Of a DNA stretch of 64,000 bases, positions 1 through 10,962 are shown piece by piece; position 1 is the stretch's first letter, and each line of letters begins with the position of its first letter. The translations under genes were made by a program, and so were the position numbers. The stretch is taken from positions 32,409,116 through 32,473,115 of the forward strand of contig NC_084890.1 in the NCBI RefSeq assembly GCF_958979055.1. Direction: 5' to 3'. Origin of the DNA: Alnus glutinosa. Lineage: Eukaryota > Streptophyta > Magnoliopsida > Fagales > Betulaceae. The notes under the pieces are model-generated. The model was not told where the DNA came from, did no database searches, and saw nothing but the letters and a program-made list of their open reading frames with translations.

Positions 1-436
1 AAATTTAACTAATATATAGAAGATTCGCCTACTCTGTTTGAAACCAAACAAAAAAATAAATAAATAAATAGCCCAACTGATTATATTCACAACACCATCA
101 AACCCCACGGCCTACCCCACCAAAATTTCCGCCCAACCGTTCCATTCTGGCTAAAGATGGCAGCCACCCACGCATTGGGGTGACTTTGAAAGCAAGCCCA
201 ATTTACTTGTGTTGTGTGTGTTGATTAGTCAAAAGTAATCCAGATGTCCTAGACCGCAGGCTGCCGCTACACTTGTCGTACTGAGAATGAGAGGTATTAA
301 AAAGAAATGGTCAAAAGGAAATAGCTTTCCAAGGAGAACTACTTTATTTGAACAACTAAAGTCTAAAGCATCATAAAAATATGAAGCTTCGAGGTCAAAG
401 CTTCAAATTCCCCTAGCTTCAGCAATGTTTTTGTAA

Positions 437-467
<31 letters not shown>

Positions 468-1071
468 TTGTTTTAACGTGACTTTTTTTTTTTTTTTTTT
501 TGGATATTCTTTTCTTTTGCTTTGAAGATTAAATTTTTATGTGAATTTCCTGTTTTTAGTTTGTGGGTGTTCTTGTTTTAATTCGGTTTGGTTCAAAGGA
601 GAAGATCTAGAATATCGGTGTTTGCGTTTATGAGAAGTAGTTGGAAGAAGGAAATATGAGTGACTTATATATAGGGTGTGTTTGGTAAACATTTTGATAG
701 TACTTTTTTTTAAAACAGAATCAAAAGTAATTGGCAAGATATTAAGAAAAAAAGAGTTTTGAATTTTTTTTTATTTTTTATTTTTTAAGTAAAAGTGAAA
801 AAGGTTGTAAAAAGTAATTGATGTAAAAAAAGAAAAAAAAAAGTTGTTATTCTTTTTTTCTCTTTCTAACTTTGTATTTCTCTTATATAGTTTTTGTGTA
901 CTTTAGTTGTGCTTTCACTTCTTAATGATATTTCGATTGTTTTTTTTTTTTTAACAAAAATAAAAATTAGTTCTTAGTGGGTGTCATATCATGCTTTGGG
1001 CATGACACTTAACCCAATTCTTTTCTAATTGTGACAATATCATTCACTAGGTGAAGATTAGAGAGGAAACC
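1..1071 (+). repeat. NLR upstream module, copy A (5' part)
   Basis: Noncoding sequence repeated near 16051-16830 and 34103-34830. It contains T-tracts near 448-469 and 484-501 and ends in the conserved pre-NLR stretch with an AG acceptor at about 1049-1050. No gene is visible. The match to the other copies was judged by eye. Confidence 0.7.
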
Positions 1072-1281
1072 ATAATAGAAACCGTTGTGATCCTTGTCAT
1101 CAACGAGCTAGTTTAGTTGATCGTTCATGAATCAAAACTGCTAAAGGGTGTACACCAGGAAGTTGTGGACAATAGAGATGAACTGGATAGCATCCGGTGT
1201 TTCCTCAAAGATGCAGATAAAGGAGACCTCCAAGATGGTTTAATAACGTGAGTGAAACAAGTGCGAGAAGTAGCTTATCAT
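1072..1281 (+). pseudogene. NLR 5' fragment (coiled-coil region only), dead
   Basis: The sequence aligns to the first 70 or so codons of the intact CNL gene at 20759. The start codon is ATA instead of ATG at 1072-1074. An in-frame TAG replaces the glutamine codon at 1114-1116, and a TGA replaces the tryptophan codon of the KTWVKQ segment. Similarity stops after the codons for EVAYH, exactly where a terminal-inverted-repeat element begins, and the rest of the gene does not resume afterwards. It lies downstream of an ordinary upstream module, so it was once a normally placed gene. Its twin at 34832-35041 ends at the same base, so the break predates a segmental duplication. Confidence 0.85.
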
Positions 1282-1980
1282 TTGATGCAATACCTCTTTC
1301 AAGAATCTTGGCTGTGGACGGTTTTAAAAACTTTCAATTTCACCCTTCGAACTTCTAATTTAATGCAATATCCCCCATTTATTAGGGTTAGGCGTAAAAT
1401 CAAACGGTAGAATGGGTAAAACGATCTTTTGCCATTTGGAGGTAGCCAAACCACCCCTAAGGGCCTTGGGGTGGTTCGTCCAATCTCATTGGCCCAAAAG
1501 GGGTGGCACGAGCCACCCCTGTTTTATTTTTTAGTTTACTTTTTTTTTCTTGATTTTTATTTTTATTTTTATTTTTAAAAAAAATTCTTTGTATTTTTTT
1601 TAATGAGGTACATGACACTTGTCATTTTTTGATTGGGTTGTTGTTAGTTTTTTTGATGTCAAATGGACGGAAGTACTATTTGGATATATGCCCATAAGCA
1701 AGGTACCATATGTGATCGAAAACAAAACTGAAATGGAAAAAAATGAAGCTGTTAAAACCAAGAGGGCAAAACGGTGTTTAATTTTAATTTTTAATTCAAA
1801 ATTAAGCGTAAATTTGAAATTTTATAAAAGTTTTAGGTGCATAAAGGTTATTTCACCCATTTTGCCATCTGATTTAATGCCTAACCCAAACGGAGGGGGA
1901 CATTACATTAAATTAGAAGTTCGATGGGTGAAATTGAGAGTTTTTAAACGGAGTGGGTCGTTTCGAAACGAATAGACTTT
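1282..1980. mobile_element. Non-autonomous element with ~110-bp terminal inverted repeats
   Basis: A left arm (about 1317-1425) and a right arm (about 1846-1957) are imperfect inverted repeats; both carry the 'tcaatttcaccc' and 'gaacttctaatttaatg' blocks in opposite orientation. No transposase is visible. The ends outside the arms are unclear and I see no target duplication, because the distal NLR side has been lost. A shorter derivative is at 35042-35640, and only the right arm survives near 16860-16945. The superfamily is unassigned. Confidence 0.6.
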
Positions 1981-2442
1981 CATTGAGTTCAAATTGTATC
2001 TTGTCGCAATACACACTTATTAAGTAAAAAGGTCAAAAAAAATTCGAGGCCGCTACAGGAAAAAGGCCCAAAAATCATAATCACGTAATTGGGCGAGTAA
2101 TATTATGAGGAGGACTCTTGTCCTGTTTGTGTCTTTTTAAATGTCACGTGGCTTTAAAGTTATAATTAAATCGAAATTTAATAATAATAAACTCAAATTT
2201 AATGATAATTTTAAAAGGCCCAAAAGTCTAAAAGTCATAGTCATCCCTATAACATTACTTTGCTTACGCAAACATGTCAAGATCCACGCCTAGCCTCCTT
2301 TACGCAAACATATCTTTTTGACTCTTTGGTTTATTGTGAGCAACTCGCTTACGCAAACATGTCAAGAGTAATTCCAACGTCCTGACTGCAGCAACAACAG
2401 AAACTCAATATATTTGTTATGTCTTTAACTTCTGCTCAGGAA

Positions 2443-2611
2443 AAAAAAAAAAAAAACTGAAACTGAAACTGAAGCTAATTTCTCCATCGCTTGGGCTACC
2501 ACTCAAGTCAAAAACAGCAGCCATCACACCACCTGCAAGCTACCTTCCTCTGCCGACACTTTTGTCAAACTCTTCACCCACTAAATGCATCCATACCCAA
2601 TGTAATTCAAG
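2443..2611 (+). other. Putative 5' leader exon of the NLR unit (copy A1)
   Basis: This block recurs at about 3220, 17695, 28000, 36370, 37100, 38350 and 58185. It ends in an AAG|GTAAAAGC donor (GT at 2612). One frame reads ...FVKLFTHKM-PYP- and then a stop in most copies; here the lysine codon before the methionine is TAA. The exon role is inferred from the conserved donor and from the conserved acceptor before each NLR ATG. Confidence 0.4.
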
Positions 2612-3419
2612 GTAAAAGCTTCAAATTCCCCTAGTTTCTGCAATCTTCTTTGTGAGCATAGATTTTATTTTATTATTTTATTTAGTTGGACGTGCCTCTT
2701 CTTTTTGGGAATTCTTTTCTTTTGCTTTAAAGATTGGATTTTTATGTGGGTTTTCTGTTTTTGGTTTTGTGGGTGTACTTGTTTACTCCTTAGAATTGGG
2801 ATGCCTGTCAAAAAATACAGACCAAATGTTTATCTTATTCTTTCCACATGCGCATAGAGACACAGATATGTTGTTGAATCCTGCCTTCATCAATGTTAAG
2901 AGTAAGGGGTGGGATATCCAATTGTACATGTAGCTAATTAACTTGGCATGGAAATAAAAACAAAAACAAAAACAAAAAAAAAAAAAAAAACAAAAAATGA
3001 ATAAACCAAGGAACTAGTTTCTTGATATTAGGAAATGATTTCTGCAACATAATTGGCAAAGATAAAGATTGTAACCATATGTTTTGGTTCTTTAAGGTTG
3101 CGAGTAGCGACTATCTATTGGACTCTTTTCTCGAACTCCTTTTGTAGCTTTGGGTCAAATCCAAATGAATACTTGTACTCAGAGAAATTTCAAAGTTCCA
3201 ACCCATTCTCTAAAGCGTCATACGAATATGGAAGAAGAAAAGTGGTTGCCAACACTTTTGTCAAACTCTTCACCCACAAAATGCAGTCATACCCAATGTA
3301 ATTCAAGGTAAAAGCTTCAAATTCCCCTAGTTTCTGCAATCTTCTTTGTGAGCATAGATTGGATTTTTATGTGGATTTTCTGTTTTTGGTTTTGTGGGTG
3401 TTCTTCTTTACTCCTTAGG

Positions 3420-3509
3420 ATGTCTGTCAAAAAACAGAGAACAAATTTTGTGGGCTGTTCGCTGAAACATTGTCATGTAGTTTTTCTGCTGGGTTATCGG
3501 CATTTGTAG
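3420..3509 (+). other. Conserved 29-codon small ORF (copy A)
   Basis: ATG at 3420, TAG at 3507. The product includes the segment VGCSLKHCHVVFLLGY. Full-length copies with ATG and stop at the same places occur at 37370-37459 and 58514-58603. The copy at 18038-18127 keeps frame and stop but starts with TTG; those at 28766 and 39140 stop early. It sits inside the proposed leader intron, so it may be conserved only because the duplication is recent. I do not recognise the product. Confidence 0.25.
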
Positions 3510-4184
3510 TTTACTGAAATTAAAACAGCATCGTGCATTTGGGAGTTCCTTTCAATTACAGTACTATATGGTAACAAGATGTCCAAAATAGTTTATAGGG
3601 GTTTGATGGACATGTATGAAATGTTGGGAAACATAGAACTTATCTTTAATTGTAAACAAATGAACATTATTCATTTGTCTGTATCTGTAAAGTCTAACCG
3701 ATTGCAGAAGATAAATGAGATCAAGATACAATAAGAAGATGGAGAAATGTTGTTTCTAAAATAGATTTCTGCTTGATACATTTACGTTTACAAGAAAACC
3801 ATATATAGACTTGTGAGGAAAGACACATCCCGTGAATCAAGTGTAGATAGGATTCAATACACGTGTGGATCTGTCTTTCCTTAACAGTATTTAGCGTAAG
3901 AAATTGAGGTACTTATGATCAAGCATTCAGAGTGGTCATTATTGGCGTGTGTACTTTTGTTAAGGGTGGTGAAGGATAGGGATGAATTCCACAGCTAATG
4001 GGAAGTTTGGAAGAATTTGGAGAAAATTCCAGCACTGTCGTGTCTTAGTTTAAGGGATGTCAAGTAAAGTTTACACTACAAGAAATTTGATCATTAGCGG
4101 CCACATTATTAGCGGCCAACGCATAGTGGCCGCTAATAGTCGCCGTTATTTGTAAACTATTAGCGGCCACCTAATTGTAGCTGC

Positions 4185-4340
4185 TAAAAATGGCCGCTAA
4201 TAACTTGGCGGGGAGTTGCGAGAAATTCTGGGAAACTATTAGCGCCGCTAATAATAAAACTATTACCACTTTTTTGGCCGCTAATAGTTTCCCGGAATTT
4301 CCCGCAACTCCCCCCGCCAAGTTATTAGCGGCCACTTTTT
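4185..4340. repeat. Inverted repeat in the CACTA left subterminal region
   Basis: An arm around 4190-4252 (GGCCGCTAATAACTTGGCGG and onward) is repeated in inverse around 4275-4335, with a short spacer. Transcribed, it could form a hairpin of about 60 bp. Confidence 0.7.
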
Positions 4341-4376
4341 TATATGGCCGCTAATAATATTTTTACTTTTTTTTTC

Positions 4377-4417
<41 letters not shown>

Positions 4418-4602
4418 AAATTTTCATTTTTTTTTCGTTTTTATTTTAAATATATATTTTTCATTCTTAATTTTTTTTTTTGTTTTTCTTTAATTTTTTT
4501 AATTTGTTTGTAAAAAATATTTTTTTAAAAAAAAAAAATTGGTTTTTAAAAATAATAAAAAGAAAAGTTAATTTTTGTTTTTTTTTTGTTTTGTTTTGTT
4601 TT

Positions 4603-4638
<36 letters not shown>

Positions 4639-4703
4639 CTGTTTTCAAAATTTCCAGTTTTTATTTTTTAAAAAAAAAATCATTTTCATTAGTAACCACT
4701 AAT

Positions 4704-4752
<49 letters not shown>

Positions 4753-4789
4753 AAATTTCCAGTTTTTATTTAAAAAAAAAAAATCATTT

Positions 4790-5755
4790 TCATTAGTAAC
4801 CACTAATAATAAAACAATTAGCGGCCAAAAAAGTGGCCGCTAATAATTGATTATTAGCGGCCACTTTTTTATATGGCCGCTAATAATATTTTTACTTTTT
4901 TTGTTTTTTTGTTTTTTTTTATGTTTTCAAAATTTTCAGTTTTTATTTTTAAAAAAAAATCATTTTCATTAGCAACCACTAATAATAAAACTATTTGCGG
5001 CCAAAAAAGTGGCCGCTAATAATATTTTTACTTTTTTCCTTTTTTGTTTTTTTTTTTTTTTCAAAATTTCCAGTTTTTATTTAAAAAAAAAAAAAATCAT
5101 TTTCATTAGTAACCACTAATAATAAAACAATTAGCGGCCAAAAAAGTGGCCGCTAATAATTGATTATTAGCGGCCACTTTTTTATATGGCCGCTAATAAT
5201 ATTTTTACTTTTTTTGTTTTTTTTTTTTTTTTTTATGTTTTCAAAATTTTCAGTTTTTATTTTTAAAAAAAAATCATTTTCATTAGCAACCACTAATAAT
5301 AAAACTATTTGCGGCCAAAAAAGTGGCCGCTAATAATATTTTTACTTTTTTCCTTTTTTGTTTTTTTTTTTTTTTTAAAAATTTCCAGTTTTTATTTAAA
5401 AAAAAAAATCATTTTCATTAGTAACCACTAATAATAAAACAATTAGCGGCCAAAAAAGTGGCCGCTAATAATTGATTATTAGCGGCCACTTTTTTATATG
5501 GCCGCTAATAATATTTTTACTTTTTTTGTTTTTTTTTTTTTTTTTTATGTTTTCAAAATTTTCAGTTTTTATTTTTAAAAAAAAATCATTTTCATTAGCA
5601 ACCACTAATAATAAAACTATTTGCGGCCAAAAAAGTGGCCGCTAATAATATTTTTAATTTTTTCCTTTTTTGTTTTTTTTTTTTTTTTCAAAATTTCCAG
5701 TTTTTATTTAAAAAAAAAAATCATTTTCATTAGTAACCACTAATAATAAAACTAT
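4790..5755. repeat. ~312-bp tandem repeat, three units, inside the CACTA element
   Basis: The string 'acaattagcggccaaaaaag' starts at 4814, 5127 and 5439, giving periods of 313 and 312. Each unit contains a poly-T stretch, a TTTTCATTAG block and paired subterminal motifs. A (TA)n tract follows near 5857-5886. Confidence 0.85.
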
Positions 5756-5854
5756 TAGCGGCCAAAAAAGTGGCCGCTAATAATATTTTTACTTTTTTCT
5801 TTTTTTTTCGTTTTTTTTTTTTTTAATGTTTTCAAAATTTCCAGTTTTTTTTTT

Positions 5855-5885
<31 letters not shown>

Positions 5886-6139
5886 TTCATTTTTATTTTT
5901 TTTTTGTTTTTCTTTAATTTTTTTAATTTATTTGTAAAAACTAAGTTTGTTTTTTGAGAATTTGGTTTTTTTTTAAAATAAATAAAAAAAAAGTTAAGTT
6001 TTGGTTTTTCATTCAACAAAAAAAAAAAAAAAAAAAAAAAAATCGTTCTTTTTTCTTTTTTTAAAAAAATTTAATAGAAAACAAGTTTTTTATTTTTATT
6101 TTTAAAAAAATTGTTTTCATAATTAATGCATTATGGTCA

Positions 6140-6860
6140 ATCAGATGGTTTATCAATCATATTAATCGATCAAACCTTCATTGTGTGAAGTTTGATCAGT
6201 CAACCTCTATCATGATCGATCAAATGATCTATCGATCCTATTGGTCTATCAAGATCGATCGAATAATCAATCGATCATATTGATCGATCACGATCGATCG
6301 GATGATTTATTGGCCATATTTATTGATCAGGATCGATCGGATGATCTATTGGTCCTATCGATAAATCACGATCGATCGGATGATCGATCGCACGTTAGAT
6401 CGAACCAATAAATGTGTCAAGTTTGATTGATCGGATGTTCCTGTCACAATAGATCGGACCGATGCACTAGGATGAATTAGATATTTGATCAAACCTTCAC
6501 TTGTGTCAAGTTTGATCGATCATTTGATCTTATTATGATCGATTAGACATCCAATTGTAGGCGTTTTTGTAATGGGAGGAGGAAGAAAAAAATAAAAATA
6601 AATGAAAGAATTAGTGATGTTTTACATTTGACAGATATTATATTGATCCTATGACCCATCCTGTCATGATCGATTGGACTAGTACTTATTAGGATCAATC
6701 GCACGTTAGATCGAACATTCACTATGTCAAGTACGATTGATTGAACTCTATCACGATCACGATCAATCGGACTAATTAATGGACTATGATCGATCGGATG
6801 GTCTATCGATTATGTTGATCCATCACGATCGATCGGATGATCTATCGATCCTATTGATCT
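6140..6860. repeat. 39-bp GATCGATC minisatellite inside the CACTA element
   Basis: GATCGATC plus flanking bases recurs at 6214, 6253, 6292, 6331 and 6370, exactly 39 bp apart, and again at 6788 and 6827, also 39 apart. Between these blocks the pattern is degenerate and mixed with 'gtgtcaagtttgat' segments. No coding potential is seen. Confidence 0.85.
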
Positions 6861-7126
6861 TTGTATTATTAGCGGCCACATATGTGGCCGCTAATAGTTT
6901 AGTATTAGCGGCGATTTTAGACTTAGTTAACAATTATTAGCGGCGGGTAAAATTACTTTTAGCGGCGAACTTGGTGGCCGCTATAAAACAATTATTAGCG
7001 ACGAGCAAAAAAAGTGGCCGCTAATAGTCTTTAGCGTCGGACTATTAGCGGCCACTCTTTAGCGGCCAAAATAACATCATTAGCGGCCAAATTTGTTGGC
7101 CGCTAATGATCAAATTTTTTGTAGTG

Positions 7127-8130
7127 TTGGTTGTAGAAATGAGGTTTAGGCTGTATGAATTAGGGCATAATTGACGTCGTTGTGACATATTGATGTCTTT
7201 GTGGTATATTTGATGTATTCATAGCATAACAGTTATTACTCTATCATGTGACATTGGATAGGTTCATAGTCAAAATATTCTTTTGTGGGGAATTTGATTG
7301 GATCATAGCGTTCTGGAATTTGATATGTTATTTAGCTTAATCTTGCAATTCCTCTTGCGCTATTATCTATGCTGCTTACAAGGCATTAGGTCATTCTTTT
7401 ATTTTTCATTTTTTTTAAAAAAATAAAAAATAAAATCAGAATTAGCTAAAGGTCCCTCGAATTGAGATCGATACTCAGTTAGCTTACTGTTGGAGTTTGT
7501 TTACAATTAGAGGTTTCAATAAATATGTCGTTGTATTAGTTATTTGTATTGTTGGAAGAAGAGACTTCGAATTTTAGTTTCTTAGTATATTGGACCCAGA
7601 TTGTGATGCTGGAAGAATATATCTTAGAGACGAATTGTGATTTTTGATTTATTGTATTTAGCAATTATGAAGTACTTTAACAAAAAACAAAAAAAAAAAT
7701 GTACTTTTTTAAAAAGTTTTGTTGGAATATTTATAGATCTCTAATTGATGTTTTTAAAGTAATTTGGCAATATAAATAATTGGTTCTTGGATAAAAAAGA
7801 ATTGTAAGAAAATGTTACAATTAGGTTTAATATTAGTTCTTAGTATAAATAGTATTTGTTCTTCAATATTTTTTTACCTTTGAACAACTGTGTTTGCCTT
7901 TCCTAATTTGCTTAGTTTTCATGATTTTTTGTTCTCGTTTCTCCTTCTAGTTAAGTGATTCTCCTGTATAATTTATGTGTGTCTGAGTTGTGCTTTCGCT
8001 TTTTAATGATATAAAGATTACTTAGAAAACAAAATATATTAGTTCTTAGTAGGTGACATGTTCTCCTTTGGGCTTGGGCCATGACAATTAACCCAAATTC
8101 TTTTCTAAATGTGACAGTATCATTAACTAG
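7127..8130 (+). other. Leader-intron region of the 8152 gene
   Basis: This continues the upstream module interrupted by the CACTA element. It is noncoding, similar to 19300-20737, 39530-40551 and 59880-61547, and ends in 'cattaactag' with an AG acceptor at 8129-8130, 21 bases before the NLR ATG. With the donor at 2612 or 3308 the intron would span about 5 kb including the transposon. Confidence 0.5.
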
Positions 8131-8151
8131 GTCAAGATCAGACAGGAAACC

Positions 8152-10962
8152 ATGACAGAAACCGTTGTGACCCTTGTCATCAACTAACTAGTTCAGTTGA
8201 TCGTTCATGAATCAAAATTGCTACAGGGTGTCCACAACCAAGTTGTGGACATTCGAGATGAACTAGAGAGCATCCAGTGTTTTCTCCAAGATACAGATAA
8301 AGGAGGAGACCTCCAAGATGGTATCAAAACGTGGGTGAAACAAGTGAGAGAAGTAGCATATCATATAGAAGATGTAATAGATGAATACGTTCTTCACATG
8401 GCACAACGTCTTCATCAGCAAAGTTTTCTTGCTTTTCTCCATAAAATTGGTCGTTTATTGAAAAAAATAAAACCACATCATGACATAGCTACCAAGATTC
8501 AAGATATCAAAAAATCAGTCCGTGAAATCAAGGAACGAAGAGAAAGATATGGTTTTAGTTCCTCAGATCAAGGATCAAGTAGCAGAGCAACAAATGTTAC
8601 ATGGCATGACCCTCGAGTGGGTTCACTTTTCATTGAGGAAGATGAAGTTGTGGGTATTGAGTCTACGAGGGATGAACTCGTAAGTTGGTTGGTGGGGGGA
8701 GTATCTAAACGCTTTGTGATTTCAGTGGTAGGCATGGGTGGAATTGGTAAGACAACTCTTACTAAGAAAGTATATGAGAATGAATCAGTGAAGGGACATT
8801 TTGATTGCCGGGTTTGGATCACTGTGTCTCAGTCATACAATATATCGAAGATACTCATGTCCATGACAAAGCAAATCTACCAGGCAAGAGAAACTGCTCC
8901 GGGGCAAATAGACATGACAGACGAGATCACACTAATTAGCCAGTTGAGGAAATGTTTACAGCAAAAGAGGTATGTTGTGGTTTTTGATGATGTCTGGAAG
9001 ACAGAGTTTTGGGAAATTGTGAAACATGCTTTACCATGCAATGACAAAGGTAGTAGGATTATCATCACAACACGCAGTGATCTCATTGGTGTTTCTTGTA
9101 AAGAATCTTTATATGATCAAGTGCACAAGCTACAACCTCTATCTCAAGACAAGGCTTGGGAATTGTTTTGCAGAAAGGCATTCCATACCGAGTTTCAGGG
9201 GGGTTGTCCGAGAGAGTTGGTGACACTGTCAATGGACATTGTCAGAAAATGTGAAGGCCTCCCACTTGCAATAGTTGCCATAGGTAGTCTTCTGTCAACA
9301 AAGGAGAAGGTGCCGTTAGAATGGAAAAAGTTGAACGATAGCCTCAGTTCCGAGCTAGAATGTAATCCCCACCTTACAAGTATCACTAACATTCTCTCTC
9401 TCAGTTATCATGATCTTCCGTGCTACCTAAAGTCATGCTACTTGTACTTCGGCATTTTTCCGGAGGACTACACAATCACTGGTTTTAGATTACTTAGTCT
9501 ATGGGTAGTTGAGGGCTTTATAGAAGGAAAGAAGGGAAAACCATTGGAAGACGTAGCGGACGAATACTTAATGGAGCTCATCCATAGAAACTTGGTTCAA
9601 GTTTTATTTGGGGAGCTTGATTATGAGGTAGACAGAAAGTATAGAATCCATGATCTGCTGCATGAAATCATCCTATCGAAGGCTGAAGAGTTGAATTTCT
9701 GTCGAGTTTTGAAAGCAGGTAACACAACTTTCCGTGGGAAAAGTCGGTGCCTTTCAATCCACGATGCTACAGAAAATGTTTTTGAGACAAGTGAGTACTC
9801 TCGGGTTCGTTCTATTTTTCTCTTCAACACTAACAAAATTCCTAGGTCTTTCATAGTTAAATTGTTCAAAAAGTTCAAGCTTTTGAAAGTGTTGGATTTT
9901 GAAGATGCTCATATTGATTATCTTCCTCAAGAAGTCGGTAATTTATTCCACTTCAAGCACTTAAGTTTGAGGAGAACAAAAGTGAAGATACTTCCAAAGT
10001 CGGTGGGTAGGCTACTAAACCTACAGACAATAAATATCACTGAAACAGCAGTGCGTGAGCTACCAATTGAGATATTTAGGCTTTATAAGCTAAGACATAT
10101 TTTGGCTCTTTCTTATGACATCGAAAATAAAAGTAGCTTTTATTTAGTGCGAGGAGTAAAAATGCATGAAGGGGTTGGATGTTTAAACGAGTTGCAGATG
10201 CTATCAATTATTGATGCAAATCATCTAGGGGTTGGTCTATTTGAAGAGCTCGAAAAGTTAAGTCAGTTGACGATGTTGGGCATTTCAAATATCACTGTAA
10301 AAAGTGGAAGGGCTTTGTGTACCTCCATACAAAATATGGCCCGCCTTAAAATTTTGTTTGTGGGCTCCACCAGTGAAGATGAGATTATAGACTTACAATC
10401 AATTTCTTCACCACCTCAATTTCTAGAGCATATCTCTCTATGGGGGCGATTGAAGAAGTTGCCCAACTGGATTCTAAAGCTACAGAATCTGGCCAAACTA
10501 ATGTTATCTTTCTCATCATTGGAGGAAGATCCATTGTCGTGTCTCCAGGCTTTGCCGAATCTAGTTACCCTTTCCCTCTATCATGCTTATGAAGGGGAGC
10601 AACTGCATTTTGAGGAAGGCGGCTTTCTAAAACTCAAGAAACTCATACTCAGGGAGTTGAAAAAGTTGAAGATGGTGGAAATAGGCAGAGGATCATTGCC
10701 CGATCTTGAGCAACTAGAGATTGGGCCTTGCCCGCGGATGAAGAAGCTACCCTCTAGAATCCAGCACCTGGAAAACCTAAAGATTCTGGACTTTTATGAA
10801 ATGCAGGGAGAATTTGTGCTACGTATGCAGCCAAATGGAGGTGAAGATTATTGGAAAGTCGAGAAGGTAAGTACTATCCGTCTCATGTATAGGATTAAAG
10901 GAGAACGATATCAAACATACAAGCTCGGTGACTCACAGTTGTTGGAGCGTTTGCAAAGGTGA
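8152..10962 (+). CDS. RPM1-like CC-NB-ARC-LRR protein, premature stop at codon 12
   Basis: A CNL-type immune receptor of 936 codons from the conserved ATG at 8152 to TGA at 10960-10962. Codon 12, GAG in the sister genes, is TAA here (8185-8187), two substitutions. After it the frame is open for over 920 codons. The next in-frame ATG is at 8398 (HMAQR), which would remove the Rx-type coiled coil including the EDVIDEYV motif. Visible in order: EDVIDEYV, P-loop GMGGIGKTT, kinase-2 VVVFDDVW, RNBS-B SRIIITTR, GLPLA, RNBS-D CYLYFGIFPED, an IHD in the MHD position (RIHDLL), then LRRs to the C-terminus. NLRs of this family switch from ADP to ATP to trigger immunity. The clean body with one early nonsense codon suggests recent inactivation, or use of a later start. 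It is a probable pseudogene but not certain. Confidence 0.8.
8729..8750 (+). promoter_or_regulatory. Candidate miR482/2118-type target site in P-loop codons
   Basis: The bases encoding GMGGIGKT read 'aggcatgggtggaattggta', close to the complement of the miR2118 family as I recall it, with one clear mismatch and two G:U pairs. The equivalent windows are 21336-21357, 30008-30029, 41147-41168, 44635-44656 and 62145-62166, with one more mismatch (GGGC for GGGT), and one more again at 41147-41168 and 44635-44656. Members of this family commonly target NLR P-loops and start phased siRNAs; this is inference here. Confidence 0.4.

Larger units (their letters stand above)
1981..4073 (+). repeat. NLR upstream module, copy A (3' part), with two leader-exon copies
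   Basis: About 98 percent similar by eye to 35640-38022. The leader-exon block occurs twice (about 2443-2611 and 3220-3307), from an internal tandem duplication of about 0.7 kb. Each copy ends in 'taattcaag' followed by GTAAAAGC, a plausible splice donor. The second copy lost about 70 bp of the following T-rich sequence compared with 37225-37310. Apart from the leader blocks and a 29-codon small reading frame at 3420, nothing coding is visible. Confidence 0.65.
4074..7126. mobile_element. CACTA (En/Spm-type) non-autonomous transposon
   Basis: The element starts CACTACAAGAAATTTG and ends CAAATTTTTTGTAGTG, the canonical CACTA terminal inverted repeat. About forty subterminal copies of TTAGCGGCCAC or its complement lie in both orientations near the two ends, as expected for transposase-binding subterminal repeats. 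The flanks are TTA (4071-4073) and TTG (7127-7129), a 3-bp target duplication with one mismatch. The paralogous module reads through the uninterrupted site near 38019-38026, which fixes both boundaries. There is no transposase ORF; the long T-rich reading frames inside are low-complexity artefacts. It lies in the leader region of the gene at 8152. Confidence 0.93.

Noticed and set aside
4480..4796. Phenylalanine-rich frames in the T-rich part of the CACTA element
   Set aside because: Pure low-complexity translation of poly-T tracts.
4074..7126. Repeated GCGGCC motifs considered as a CRISPR-like array
   Set aside because: Spacing is irregular, both orientations occur, and the ends are a classic CACTA inverted repeat in plant DNA.
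8568..9878. Minus-strand frames antisense to NB-ARC (for example 8568-8822), repeated at each NLR copy
   Set aside because: They repeat only because the sense strand is conserved; there are no domains and their ends drift between copies.
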